Positions 16,042 to 24,184 are shown, counted from the first letter of the stretch. The stretch: 41,056 nucleotides of DNA from an uncultured Coriobacteriaceae bacterium (GCA_900539345.1 UQBS01000022.1:1-41056), one strand, 5' to 3'. The notes: generated by a model from the letters alone, not told the origin. Translations and numbers: made by a program.

Positions 16042-17478
16042 ATGGAAATGTCCCGCAGGGGTTTTGTTGCTGGTGCCGCCGGTATGGCCGTTGCCACGAT
16101 GGGCGCCACCGTTGCGTTTGACGCCGACGGCAAGGTCGTCAGCCAGGCGTACGCACTTGACGCCCACCCCGACGTGCCCGCCAAGGCCGGCATCGACGGC
16201 GTGACCCAGCTTGACCAGCTTGACGCGATGTGCCCCGAGTGGGTCGACCCCACCACGTATCGCTACCCGCTTACCGACCTCACTACCATCGAGATGACCG
16301 ACGAGGACGTCACCTTCGACGACGGCACCGTCATCCCGGCCGTGTATGTGAACCTGCGCAACCGCATCAACCACATGGGCAAGGGCCTGGGCAGCGAGCC
16401 CGACTCCACGAGCTACCAGATGCTCATGAGCAACTGGACCGAGGAGGAGGCGGCATGGGAGCTTGAGATGCCGCTGCTGTCCATCTTCAATGCGTACGAT
16501 TACAGCCTGGCGAGCGGCCGCACGGTCGAGGAGTGCCAGGAGATTCTCACGCACATGGCCGGCAAGTGCCTCATCTACCATATGAACCGTGGCGACGCCG
16601 ACTACTACATGCTGCTGCCGCACATCAACGGCTGGTGGGAGTTCACCGAGCTCAAGGCCTATTTTACCGCCAAAGATGCCGGCGAGGACACCGTGGCGCG
16701 CATGGCCGAGTTCAACGCCGACAACGTCTGGGGCGTCAACGGCGCCGGCTGGGACGACTTCGACAACACCTTCCCGCTGTTCCGCACCTACCCCATCAGC
16801 GAGGACGTCATCGCCGAGGACGAGTTCCTGCCGTACAACGACTGGCGTGCCATCATCAAGCGCCACAAGACGATTACCGTCTCGCCTTGCCAGTGCCGCC
16901 TGATGTGGGAGGGCATTGGCGTGCCGTTCCCCGAGGAGCACCCGCGCCGCACCTGCCTGTCGCTGGGCGAGATGGCCGAGTACTTCATTGAGCAGGGCAT
17001 CGGCGAGCAGATTACGCAGGACGAGGCTATCGCCATCTACGAGGACGCCATTGAGACCGGCATGGTGGTGGAGTCCATCGCCACGAAGGACGCCGACATC
17101 ATGTGCCTGTGCCATGGCAGCTCCTGCGGCAACCTCATGGGCTTCAAGGGCATGGCGCTCAACGGCCTGCCCGCGTGGAAGAACTTCAACGGCTATTGGC
17201 TCGACTACGACGCCGAGAAGTGCATCAAGTGCGGAGCCTGCGTGGAGCGCTGCCCCATGGAGGCCATCGCGCTCGACGGTCCCGATGGTACCTGCACGCA
17301 CAACCTGGCCTGTGTGCGTTGCGGCCAGTGCATCAAGGTGTGCCCCGCCGAGGCCCGCATCCTGCGCGCCCGCGAGGACTACCCCGCCCACGCCCTGCCC
17401 GAGGACTACCTCGACAGCCACCGCTCCATCGCCATGGAGCGCCTGCACCGCGACAACATCGTCGACTTCGTGGGCTAA
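16042..17478 (+). CDS. Tat-exported 4Fe-4S ferredoxin-like protein with CxCR region
   Basis: 478 aa. MEMSRRGFVAGAAG is a twin-arginine signal, probably cleaved near SQAYA, so the protein folds with its clusters before export. A long N-terminal domain of unknown fold (about 45-270) is followed by a cysteine-rich segment: SPCQCRLMW, RRTCLS and MCLCHGSSCG, a set that could hold another metal centre. The C terminus has two canonical 4Fe-4S motifs, CIKCGACVERCP and CVRCGQCIKVCP. Such proteins in Eggerthellaceae act as extracytoplasmic electron carriers or small oxidoreductases; no partner reductase is adjacent here. It is monocistronic by spacing. Confidence 0.75.
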   Translation: MEMSRRGFVAGAAGMAVATMGATVAFDADGKVVSQAYALDAHPDVPAKAGIDGVTQLDQLDAMCPEWVDPTTYRYPLTDLTTIEMTDEDVTFDDGTVIPAVYVNLRNRINHMGKGLGSEPDSTSYQMLMSNWTEEEAAWELEMPLLSIFNAYDYSLASGRTVEECQEILTHMAGKCLIYHMNRGDADYYMLLPHINGWWEFTELKAYFTAKDAGEDTVARMAEFNADNVWGVNGAGWDDFDNTFPLFRTYPISEDVIAEDEFLPYNDWRAIIKRHKTITVSPCQCRLMWEGIGVPFPEEHPRRTCLSLGEMAEYFIEQGIGEQITQDEAIAIYEDAIETGMVVESIATKDADIMCLCHGSSCGNLMGFKGMALNGLPAWKNFNGYWLDYDAEKCIKCGACVERCPMEAIALDGPDGTCTHNLACVRCGQCIKVCPAEARILRAREDYPAHALPEDYLDSHRSIAMERLHRDNIVDFVG

Positions 17479-17620
17479 GCTGCACGAAAAGCTCGACGAG
17501 CTAGCAAAGCAAGTCATGTGAGACCAACGGGCGACCTTCGCGCAAGCGGGGCCGCCTGCTTTCGTGTGGCGTCTTTGATTTGACATGCTGTTCATGATTC
17601 ATCGGGCTCAACACGCCTAG

Positions 17621-17636
17621 AATTGCCGCCGCAATT
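17621..17636. promoter_or_regulatory. Palindrome upstream of the MFS gene
   Basis: AATTGC (17621-17626) and GCAATT (17631-17636) are exact inverted arms with a 4-bp centre, 33 bp before the transporter start. TAGAAT (17618-17623) overlaps it as a possible -10, which would suit a repressor site. Confidence 0.4.
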
Positions 17637-17668
17637 TGAGAGTGAGATTCGGGAGGGACGACGGCGGT

Positions 17669-18868
17669 ATGAGCGAGCTGGCGCAAAAGGTGAGTGACGA
17701 GAAGATGGGATTGCGACAGTGGCTGCCGTTGCTCGGCATCACGCTGTCTGCCTTTATCTTCAACACCTCGGAGTTCATGCCCGTGGCTCTGCTCACCGAC
17801 ATGGCCTGCGACCTGGGCGTCAACGAATCGGTGATGGGCGCGGTTATCACCGTGTACGCCTGGAGCGTCATGCTGCTGTCGCTGCCGCTCATGATGTTTG
17901 CCTCGCGTTTTGCGCTTAAACGCGTGCTGCTCTGCGTGATATGCGTCTTTCTTGCTGGACAGATCGTCACGGTTGCATCGAGCAGCTATTGGATGCTGGT
18001 GGCCGGCCGCATCGTGGTTGCCATGGCGCATGCGGTGTTCTGGTCGATCGCCTCGCCCATCGCGGTAAGGCTCGTGCCGGAGAAGTTTGGCTCGCTGGCA
18101 CTGGGCATGGTGGTCACGGGCTCCTCGATTGCCACCATTGTAGGCATGCCGCTGGGCCGCATCGTGGGCCTTGCACTGGGCTGGCGCTCGGCGTTTTTGG
18201 TGGTAGCAGCCATCACCGCCGTGGTGCTCGTCTATCTCACGGTCGTGTTTCCCAAGATGCCGGCGGGCGAGCCGTTTACCATCTCGAAGCTGCCGGGGCT
18301 GCTTTCGAACAAGGCGCTCGTGGGCATCTACGCCTTCATCGCGATTCTGGTGACGGGTTACTACACCGCGTACAGCTATATCGAGCCGTTCCTGCTGCAG
18401 ATGGCGGGCATGCCCGAGAGCGTGGTTACCGTGATGCTCACGGTGTTTGGCGTAGCCGGCATTGTGGGCAGCTTCCTGTTTGCGCGTTTCTTCGACGGAC
18501 ATCGCCGCATGTTCTTCCGTACGGCAGTTGCGGGCCTGGCAGTGGCGCTGTTCGCGCTTGGCCTGGCGGCGTGCAGCCCCGCGCTGATCGTTGTGGACTT
18601 CCTCGTGTGGGGCGTGACCTCAACCGCCTTCAACGTGGCGTTTCAAGGCGAGGTCATCCGCATCACGAGTCAGGACGAGGCCGCCGTGGCGACGTCCATC
18701 TACTCGGGCATCTTCAACCTCGGTATCGGCGGTGGCTCGGCCCTGGGCGGCGTCGTAGTGAGCAGCCTGGGAGTGGGCGTTATCGGCTATGCAGGTGGCG
18801 CGCTCGTCCTCGTGGCTTTTGCCTTCCTATGCACCTGGCTGCTCGACAAGGTCGCACCGAAGAGGTAG
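17669..18868 (+). CDS. MFS efflux transporter, SotB/AraJ-like
   Basis: 399 aa from the ATG at 17669, preceded by GGGAGGGA (17651-17658). Twelve hydrophobic helices are evident. The first loop reads NTSEFMPVALLTDMACDLG, close to the SotB/sugar-efflux pattern, and helix 4-5 carries GRIVVAMAHAVFWSIASP and GMPLGRIVGLALGWRSAF, typical of the drug/proton antiporter (DHA1) family. It probably exports sugars, drugs or metabolites using the proton gradient. It stands alone; the element starting about 10 nt after its stop may serve as its terminator. Confidence 0.85.
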   Translation: MSELAQKVSDEKMGLRQWLPLLGITLSAFIFNTSEFMPVALLTDMACDLGVNESVMGAVITVYAWSVMLLSLPLMMFASRFALKRVLLCVICVFLAGQIVTVASSSYWMLVAGRIVVAMAHAVFWSIASPIAVRLVPEKFGSLALGMVVTGSSIATIVGMPLGRIVGLALGWRSAFLVVAAITAVVLVYLTVVFPKMPAGEPFTISKLPGLLSNKALVGIYAFIAILVTGYYTAYSYIEPFLLQMAGMPESVVTVMLTVFGVAGIVGSFLFARFFDGHRRMFFRTAVAGLAVALFALGLAACSPALIVVDFLVWGVTSTAFNVAFQGEVIRITSQDEAAVATSIYSGIFNLGIGGGSALGGVVVSSLGVGVIGYAGGALVLVAFAFLCTWLLDKVAPKR

Positions 18869-18877
18869 CGAGCGTCT

Positions 18878-19043
18878 GGCGTGATGCCCGCACGCAAAAA
18901 TGGCGCATGTTTGCGTTTTAATTCCGAGAGTGGGAGTAGCCTGAAATCCCGCAGGCCATCTACCTGCTGGTTTGTAAACGCCTCACGCCCGGAAACTGAA
19001 CCCGCGAGATTTAAAACGCAAACGTGCGGGTTTTTCTGGGCCG
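18878..19043. repeat. Dispersed repeat element, copy 1
   Basis: The core 18901-19043 is 143 nt, exactly as long as copy 2 (21141-21283), with about 22 differences. A weaker match extends about 20 nt to the left. The left arm (18907-18926, ATGTTTGCGTTTTAATTCCG) is nearly the reverse complement of the right arm (19006-19025), so the element can fold into a long stem with a loop of about 80 nt. It ends in a T5 tract (19031-19035). It begins just after the MFS stop. It could be a terminator or 3' element, a MITE-like repeat or a structured RNA. Confidence 0.75.
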
Positions 19044-19124
19044 CATGGGGCTGCAGGAGCGCGAGAGCGGCCTGCAAGCCTGCCGCTGACCGCCTTCGCG
19101 CGGCGATTGGCGCCATCTTTGATG

Positions 19125-19154
19125 TGACAAATCCTTCTGACAATCGTATATAAG
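19125..19154 (+). promoter_or_regulatory. Promoter of the sigma-factor operon
   Basis: TGACAA (19125-19130) is followed after 18 bp by TATAAG (19149-19154), or after 16 bp by TATATA (19147-19152). It lies about 80 bp before the sigma-factor start. Confidence 0.5.
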
Positions 19155-19158
19155 GTCA

Positions 19159-19170
19159 GATTGGCCAATC
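19159..19170. promoter_or_regulatory. 12-bp perfect palindrome at the probable transcription start
   Basis: GATTGGCCAATC is its own reverse complement and sits 5 bp after the -10 element of the sigma operon, where a bound repressor would block initiation. No regulator is assigned. Confidence 0.4.
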
Positions 19171-19236
19171 GCAAACAACCCCTGCAGGTTCTGCACAGTG
19201 CCGTGTGGCTATCTGCCGTATCAGAGGAGACGTCGC

Positions 19237-19839
19237 ATGGACCATGACACATTGGACCGGCTCAACGTCAGACAATCTCGTGTGAGGACCAGCAACTCCT
19301 GTATTGCATGCAGCAGCGCCGACTTCGAGAGCATCGTGCGCGTCCATGGTTCGATGGTGTACCGCCTGGCGCTCGTGCAAACGCGCAACCGCGCCGATGC
19401 CGAGGATGTCTTCCAAAACGTGTTTGTGGCCCTTGTTCGCCGTATGACACGCGGAGGTCGTGGCTTCGAGTCGGCCGAGCATGTACGGGCGTGGCTGCTG
19501 CGTGCGACGGTCGACCGTGGTCGTGATTTGGCCCGTGCGGCCCGTCGCCAGCGCACTCAAAGCCTCGATGAGTTTCCTGCCGAATTGGCCGAGGGCTTTT
19601 TTCGCAGTGCGCCCGATCAGGAGCGTCGACTTATCGAGTGCGAAGAGGCGCGGGCGCTTTGGCATGCAGTCGGCGAGTTACCGCCCAAACTCCGCGCAGC
19701 CGTGCACCTGTTTTACGTCGAGGGATTGAGCTGCGAAGAGACCGCCCGGGCATTGGGCGTCACGGTCTCGACTGTGACCACGCGCCTTGCGCGTGCCCGT
19801 AAGCAGCTGGAACGTTCTTTGAAAGGACGACTCTCATGA
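19237..19839 (+). CDS. ECF-type RNA polymerase sigma factor
   Basis: 200 aa from the ATG at 19237 with AGAGGAGA 6 nt upstream. Sigma region 2 is seen in DFESIVRVHGSMVYRLAL and NRADAEDVFQNVFVAL, including the DAEDVFQ core-binding segment. Region 4 is ELPPKLRAAVHLFYVEGLSCEETARALGVTVSTVTTRLARARKQL, a clear helix-turn-helix. It directs RNA polymerase to a small regulon, probably including its own promoter. The following gene starts within its stop codon (ATGA) and is the likely anti-sigma factor. Confidence 0.9.
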   Translation: MDHDTLDRLNVRQSRVRTSNSCIACSSADFESIVRVHGSMVYRLALVQTRNRADAEDVFQNVFVALVRRMTRGGRGFESAEHVRAWLLRATVDRGRDLARAARRQRTQSLDEFPAELAEGFFRSAPDQERRLIECEEARALWHAVGELPPKLRAAVHLFYVEGLSCEETARALGVTVSTVTTRLARARKQLERSLKGRLS

Positions 19840-21074
19840 CTTCTAAGAATCGTTGGATGCATTCGAACGAGCAGGGTCGATGGGCGCATCTGGCCCACGA
19901 TGTCGAGCCTTCGGAAGAGCTTGTTGAAAAGACCGTGGATGCTATGCGCCGAGCCGCGGCTTCCGAGCGCCCCGCGCAGCACATGGCGCCTGCTGCAAGG
20001 CGAGCCATCGTGCCGCAGCTCTCGCGCCGCGGGTTTGTCGTGCTTGGAGGCGCTTGCGCTGCCGCCGCCGCAATCGTCGTTGTCGCACCGCTAACGCAGC
20101 GGGATTCTGCCCCGGATGAATCCCTGCCTGTCGAGACGCATTCGTTCGGGCTTGCAATCGCCCAGGCTGCCGAGCCGGGCCATGCCGTCGTAATCGAGGC
20201 GGCCGATGGGGGGCTATTGCTGCCTGTGGTTGGCGACGATACCTTTAGGGCTTCTTCGATGCGGTTTAACTTGTCTTGTGTGGGTGAAGGTGTTGAATGG
20301 CTGACGTTTACGCTGCTTGATGTGCCGACTCAGACATTCAAGGGCACGCGCCCCTTTGACCCCGAAGAAATTGTTAAAGATCTTGTCTATTTCCAAAGAA
20401 CACTTCTTGATTGCGATGACGGAGAGGTCTGGGAGGCATGGAGCGCTACCGAAGAGATGGCGTATGGTGGCCAGGAGATTTCCGTCAACCTTCTGAAAGA
20501 ACCGGAATGGAACGGCATGTACGAGACCTCGTATGGCCCGGCTTGTGATGTGCTTTGGGCAGTGACTCCGGAGGACGCGCTCTGGGGGCAGGACCCTGTT
20601 ATGGCGGCAAAAAATGCTTGGATTGTTGCTGATTGCACTGACCCCGAGATAATTCCCCAGGAAACAGTGGACGAGCTGCGCGCTGCATACATCGATGCAT
20701 ATGAACAGGTGAGTGCGACTCCTGAGGAAGCTCTCGCATGGTCGCGCAAATGCTATGTCGGTAGCAAGGTTTTGGCGGCAGCCGAGCTGAACAAAGCGGT
20801 TTTGCAAGTGGAGGCGGGCTTTGCCGATGGGGCGACTGCGGTTAAGCGCTACCGTATAGGTACGGTTGACACTTTTGAGGAGGCTATGGGCGGGCGCTAT
20901 GACGCTCTATATGAATTGCGTAGTGAAGAGCCGGATCTGAGCTGGCCTATCGCTCCGTTTTTCTCGTTTACCAAAGAGGACCACGATGCAAGCGAGGACC
21001 CGCGCCTTGCCGTGCCGCTCTTCACCATTACTGACGTGACCGACGTGGAAGCGGACGCGGGGGATGTGGAATAG
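19836..21074 (+). CDS. Putative membrane-anchored anti-sigma factor
   Basis: 412 aa, overlapping the sigma gene by 4 nt. The short N-terminal cytoplasmic part (about 1-60, VEPSEELVEKTVDAMRRAA) would bind the sigma factor. A single hydrophobic helix (about 68-90) is preceded by LSRRGFVVLGG, which looks like a twin-arginine signal, unusual for an anti-sigma anchor. The remaining 320 residues are an acidic external domain that I cannot assign to a family; it contains three or four Cys. No zinc-binding HxxxCxxC (ZAS) motif is present. Base composition in 20200-21000 is visibly less GC-rich than neighbouring genes. The function is inferred from operon position and topology. Confidence 0.6.
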   Translation: MTSKNRWMHSNEQGRWAHLAHDVEPSEELVEKTVDAMRRAAASERPAQHMAPAARRAIVPQLSRRGFVVLGGACAAAAAIVVVAPLTQRDSAPDESLPVETHSFGLAIAQAAEPGHAVVIEAADGGLLLPVVGDDTFRASSMRFNLSCVGEGVEWLTFTLLDVPTQTFKGTRPFDPEEIVKDLVYFQRTLLDCDDGEVWEAWSATEEMAYGGQEISVNLLKEPEWNGMYETSYGPACDVLWAVTPEDALWGQDPVMAAKNAWIVADCTDPEIIPQETVDELRAAYIDAYEQVSATPEEALAWSRKCYVGSKVLAAAELNKAVLQVEAGFADGATAVKRYRIGTVDTFEEAMGGRYDALYELRSEEPDLSWPIAPFFSFTKEDHDASEDPRLAVPLFTITDVTDVEADAGDVE

Positions 21075-21117
21075 GCCTGCGGGGAAAGGCTCTGGTTGAG
21101 GCTCTGGCGGCCGAGCG

Positions 21118-21283
21118 CTGTGATGCCTGTGTGCGAAAAATGGCGTACGTTTGCGTTTTAATTCCGAGAGTGGGAGTAGCCTGAAATTCCGCAAGCCATC
21201 TACCTGCGGGTTTGCAAATGCTCCCTGCTCGGGTACTGCGCTCGCCGGATTTAAAACGCAAACGTGCGGGTTTTTCTGGGCCG
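21118..21283. repeat. Dispersed repeat element, copy 2
   Basis: The 21141-21283 core matches copy 1 without a gap. The left arm (21147-21166) and right arm (21246-21265) are inverted with 19 of 20 positions complementary, and a T5 tract follows at 21271-21275. It starts about 45 nt after the anti-sigma stop, again on the same side of a + strand gene. Sequence between the arms is well conserved in the left half and diverged in the right half. Confidence 0.75.
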
Positions 21284-21326
21284 CCCGGGACCGCGGGGCC
21301 ACAAACCGCGCTCGAAAGCAAAGAAA

Positions 21327-21365
21327 GCGCCCGGTGCGAGGGAGTTTTCCAATCGCACCGGGCGC
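21327..21365. terminator. Strong 13-bp hairpin between convergent operons
   Basis: GCGCCCGGTGCGA (21327-21339) pairs without mismatch with TCGCACCGGGCGC (21353-21365) over a 13-nt loop containing TTTT. It lies between the sigma operon and the end of the minus-strand hydrolase. Confidence 0.55.
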
Positions 21366-21478
21366 CTGGGGTTCGGCGGGGTAGCGTCCGGCACGATGGT
21401 TTCCCCAATTGCGCCGGGCGGTCGGTTGCGGTGGGCCGAATCGTCGCAGCGGGTTGAGGCCCCAATCGTACCGGGCGC
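21351..21478. repeat. Three spaced copies of a CAATcGCACCGGGCG-like motif
   Basis: The right arm of the preceding hairpin recurs as CAATTGCGCCGGGCG (21406-21420) and CAATCGTACCGGGCG (21463-21477), at steps of about 55-57 bp. The sequence before the second copy (CCGGCACGATGG) is roughly complementary to it, so degenerate hairpins repeat. This fills the gap up to the hydrolase stop. Confidence 0.5.
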
Positions 21479-21499
21479 CGGGTGTTGCAGGTGCGCTCT

Positions 21500-22429
21500 T
21501 TAGAGCTGCATCATGAACCAGTCGACGATGGAGGCCTCGACGTCGACCTTGATGTCGTCATAGTTGTGAATCTCGTGGCGGTAGCCCGGGTAGAGCTGCG
21601 TCACGACGTTCATGTGGCCGGTGTCCTGCAGCCAGTTCGCACACATGTACACGCCCTCGCCGTAGTTGCCTACCGGGTCCTGGTCGCCGGCGATAAGGAA
21701 AACAGGCAGCTCAGCGGGCACCTTTTCTGCCCACTGTGTGCCCTCGATGCACAGCATCATGTCGATGAAGTCGCGCAGTGAGATGTTGTGCGTGGGATGG
21801 GTGAAGGCGTCGAAGGGGTCCTCGGCGTGGTCGCGCTGCACCTCGGGATCGTGGCAGATCCACTCATTGCCGCGCTCGGCTCCCTCGGAGCAGCGCGCGA
21901 ACATCCAGCCCATGAGCTCGCCTACGAGCGCGGGGTCGGACTCATGGGCGCGACCTGCGCCGATGAGCTCGTCGAGCTTGGCGCGCACCTCGTGGGTGTT
22001 TTTGAAGATGCCGGTGGTGCCGCAGTAGACCACGCCGGCCAGCTCGTCTCCGTATTTTGTCGAGAAGTCGCGGGCAATCATGGAGCCCATGGAGTGACCG
22101 AACATGAAATGCGGCAGGTCAGGGTACTTCTCGCTGACGAGATCCTTGAAGCGCTTTTCGTCCTCCATCATGGTGTGCGGCCCGGCGTCACCCCAGTCGC
22201 CCCAGGTGTTGTTGGCGATGGCCGTGGCGCCGTGGCCCACATGGTCGTCGGCCGCCACGATGAAGCCGGCGTCCATGAGCGCCACAATCATGTGCAGGTA
22301 GCGGCGGGAATGCTCGCCGAAGCCGTGCACGAGTTGCACGATGCCCACCGGGTCACAGGCAGGAGCGTAAATCCAGCCGGTGACGGTGTCGCGGTTGTTG
22401 GTGGAGGGGAAGTGGACCTCATGGAGCAT
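21500..22429 (-). CDS. Alpha/beta hydrolase (serine aminopeptidase S33 / monoacylglycerol lipase-like)
   Basis: 309 aa from the ATG at 22429, which has AGGAGA 6 nt upstream on the minus strand; an in-frame start further up lacks an RBS. The fold is clear: VQLVHGFGEHSRRY (oxyanion loop), FIVAADDHVGHG, nucleophile elbow GHSMGS, LIAGDQDPVG with the catalytic Asp, and GYRHEIHN with the catalytic His. These enzymes cleave lipid or small esters in the cytosol. There is no signal peptide. It is separated from the molybdoenzyme operon by 333 bp and is probably transcribed on its own. Confidence 0.88.
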   Translation of the reverse strand: MLHEVHFPSTNNRDTVTGWIYAPACDPVGIVQLVHGFGEHSRRYLHMIVALMDAGFIVAADDHVGHGATAIANNTWGDWGDAGPHTMMEDEKRFKDLVSEKYPDLPHFMFGHSMGSMIARDFSTKYGDELAGVVYCGTTGIFKNTHEVRAKLDELIGAGRAHESDPALVGELMGWMFARCSEGAERGNEWICHDPEVQRDHAEDPFDAFTHPTHNISLRDFIDMMLCIEGTQWAEKVPAELPVFLIAGDQDPVGNYGEGVYMCANWLQDTGHMNVVTQLYPGYRHEIHNYDDIKVDVEASIVDWFMMQL

Positions 22430-22474
22430 GTTGTTCTCCTTTCGGCAGTAGGGCGGCGCGCGACCGCACCCATC

Positions 22475-22497
22475 GGCCACCCCACCGAAGGGTGGCC
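22475..22497. promoter_or_regulatory. Hairpin in the hydrolase leader
   Basis: GGCCACCC (22475-22482) pairs with GGGTGGCC (22490-22497) over a 7-nt loop, 46 nt before the hydrolase start on the minus strand. No T tract follows in either direction, so it may be a leader structure rather than a terminator. Confidence 0.35.
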
Positions 22498-22613
22498 CTT
22501 GGCTGGATTATCGCAAACAAAGGACGCCGTTCGCCACCCCCATACCGTGCATAAGGTGCAAGATGGCCCGTGAACGAGGGGTCGCTGCCGCGCAACGTGC
22601 GGAAATTGCCAAT

Positions 22614-22740
22614 AAGTATGCGTAATAATTCTCTCAAGGGGCTGTGGGTCTACTTTTCAAGATTGGCTGCTTGCATAATCCCAGGTAGAAGACGTGCGTG
22701 TTTTTGGGCTATAAGAGCGAGAAAGTTATAACGCATACTT
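22614..22740. repeat. Widely spaced inverted repeat around AAGTATGCGT
   Basis: AAGTATGCGT (22614-22623) and its exact complement ACGCATACTT (22731-22740) are 107 bp apart. The match extends with small changes to CCAA(T)AAGTATGCGTaATAA. The rest of the 333-bp gap holds no gene. Possible roles are paired operator sites for the hydrolase or ends of a relic element. Confidence 0.45.
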
Positions 22741-22762
22741 TTGGCGTTTTCGGGCAATCGTC

Positions 22763-24184
22763 CTACCTCTCGAAGACCTCGGGCAGGCCGAGCAAGTCAC
22801 GCATGGAGTTCATGATGGAGTGCACGCCTCCTTTGGGCACACGAACAGGGTGCATGATATGGCGCTCGGGCACGGCATTTACCAGCGCGTTTGCAGGCAC
22901 GGCGTCCTCGACGACAATGGCATGGGACCGACAGATGGCCTGGCAACAAAGACATTTCACGCAGTCAGCAGCATAGTGGTCGACGCCGAAGGCGCCGTCT
23001 GGGGTGTCGAACTTGACGATGGCACCTGTGGGGCAAAACGTCGCGCACATCCGGCATGAGGTGCACTTTTCGGTGTCGATGACGACGTGTCCCCATAGGC
23101 GTGTGCGAGCCATCGCCTGTGAGTCGGTCGGCCCTTCACCGAGGTCGGCCAGGGCGTCAAGCAGGCGCTCCCGCCGGTCGGGCACAAAATGCGGCAATGT
23201 GCCGTCGGCCATGATCTTGAGTCGTTTGAGCGGCCGGTCAGCCTGGTCCGCAGCGGCGGTCTCGCCATCGCTCGCCTCATCGGAGAGATTGGGCCTGTCC
23301 CCATCGTGCGTGGCCGTGTCATGTTCGGCGACTTTGCCCGCGCATGCAGTTTGTATTAGTTGGTTTATCTGCTCAATTTCGCTTTGTGTGGCGGTCCTGT
23401 TCGCGCCTGCAGTTTGTATTTGTTGGTCTGCCTGCACACTTTCATCATGCGTAGCAGTCCTGTCCGCGCATGCAGTTTGTATTTGTTGGTCTACCTGTGC
23501 GATTTTGCCATGCGTAGCAGTCCTGTCCGCTCTTGTCTCCTGCGCAGGCAGTCCGGTCGGTTCAGCTGCGGGCCCAACTTCCTTTAGCTCGACATGCATG
23601 GTGCCGTCCCAAAGGCCAAGCAGGGTGTTTGCCGACTCGCAGACTTCCTCAACGACCGTGCGACCTGGCTTGTGCTCGCACGCGTTGCAGGCCCCGCAAG
23701 TCAAAGTGACCTCGCGTGTTCCCCAGGTGGCTAGCTGGAGGAGTGCCGACTCGTCGATGCGTCCCAAACAAGTGAGGCGAACGGTGCACTCATCCTGGGG
23801 TATGCCCGCTTTCTCGCAGACAATCGCAACCCTCTTGGACGCGCTTGCGTTAAGCGCACCCTGCAGACACGCGAGCAGCTCGGTGTCGTTTGGGTCGCGG
23901 GCTTCAAGTGCGCAGGTAGGACAGGCAGTGGCGCATGTGCCGCAGCCCACGCAGCGAGCCTGATCTATGTCGAGCACCTTTGTCTGCTCGTTGTAGCTGA
24001 TGCAGCCCGATGTGCAGGCCTGAGCACATCGCAGGCACTCCGCGTTGCGGTTGCGCACAAGCAGGCAGCGCTCCTGGCGCACATGGACATGGTCGCTTTG
24101 CAGGGCCTGAAGCGCGCGCGTCACGGTGGGTTCGTCTGCCTGGTCGCGCCTGCGCCGCGCCATGGCCTTCACTTGGGCGCTCAT
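22763..24184 (-). CDS. Multi-cluster ferredoxin of the molybdoenzyme operon
   Basis: 473 aa; the ATG overlaps the helicase stop (ATGA). The N-terminal half has CLRCAQACTSGC and CVGCGTCATACPTC clusters. A domain with CTVRLTCLGRIDE and LTCGACNACEHKPG follows. Then comes a linker (about 215-310) with three 21-residue tandem repeats, and C-terminal clusters CTSCRMCATFCP and CVKCLCCQAICR. There is no signal peptide, so it is cytosolic. The number of clusters suggests an electron distributor feeding an oxidoreductase, perhaps in maturation of, or electron supply to, the exported enzyme. It is the last gene of the run dmsA, dmsB, acidic protein, torD, helicase, ferredoxin. Its specific role is unknown. 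Confidence 0.8.
   Translation of the reverse strand: MSAQVKAMARRRRDQADEPTVTRALQALQSDHVHVRQERCLLVRNRNAECLRCAQACTSGCISYNEQTKVLDIDQARCVGCGTCATACPTCALEARDPNDTELLACLQGALNASASKRVAIVCEKAGIPQDECTVRLTCLGRIDESALLQLATWGTREVTLTCGACNACEHKPGRTVVEEVCESANTLLGLWDGTMHVELKEVGPAAEPTGLPAQETRADRTATHGKIAQVDQQIQTACADRTATHDESVQADQQIQTAGANRTATQSEIEQINQLIQTACAGKVAEHDTATHDGDRPNLSDEASDGETAAADQADRPLKRLKIMADGTLPHFVPDRRERLLDALADLGEGPTDSQAMARTRLWGHVVIDTEKCTSCRMCATFCPTGAIVKFDTPDGAFGVDHYAADCVKCLCCQAICRSHAIVVEDAVPANALVNAVPERHIMHPVRVPKGGVHSIMNSMRDLLGLPEVFER
23342..23530 (-). repeat. Three tandem 63-bp repeats inside the ferredoxin gene
   Basis: Units begin at 23342, 23405 and 23468 (63-bp step, in frame, 21 residues each). The peptide unit reads RTAT(H/Q)...QIQTA(C/G)A with charged residues between. 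Each unit is predicted helical, so the linker length could vary between strains by slipped-strand changes. Confidence 0.85.

Noticed and set aside
15872..17595. Long minus-strand open frame opposite the exported ferredoxin
   Set aside because: It is composed of low-complexity Val/Ala/Gly/His sequence with no motif, and the + strand gene has a Tat signal and Fe-S motifs.
18787..19143. A small minus-strand protein conserved in both copies of the 143-bp repeat
   Set aside because: The shared peptide (KNPHVCVLN, VDGLR-FRLLPLSELKRK) follows from nucleotide identity in the arms and left loop. The frames differ in extent, lack an RBS and overlap the ends of real genes.
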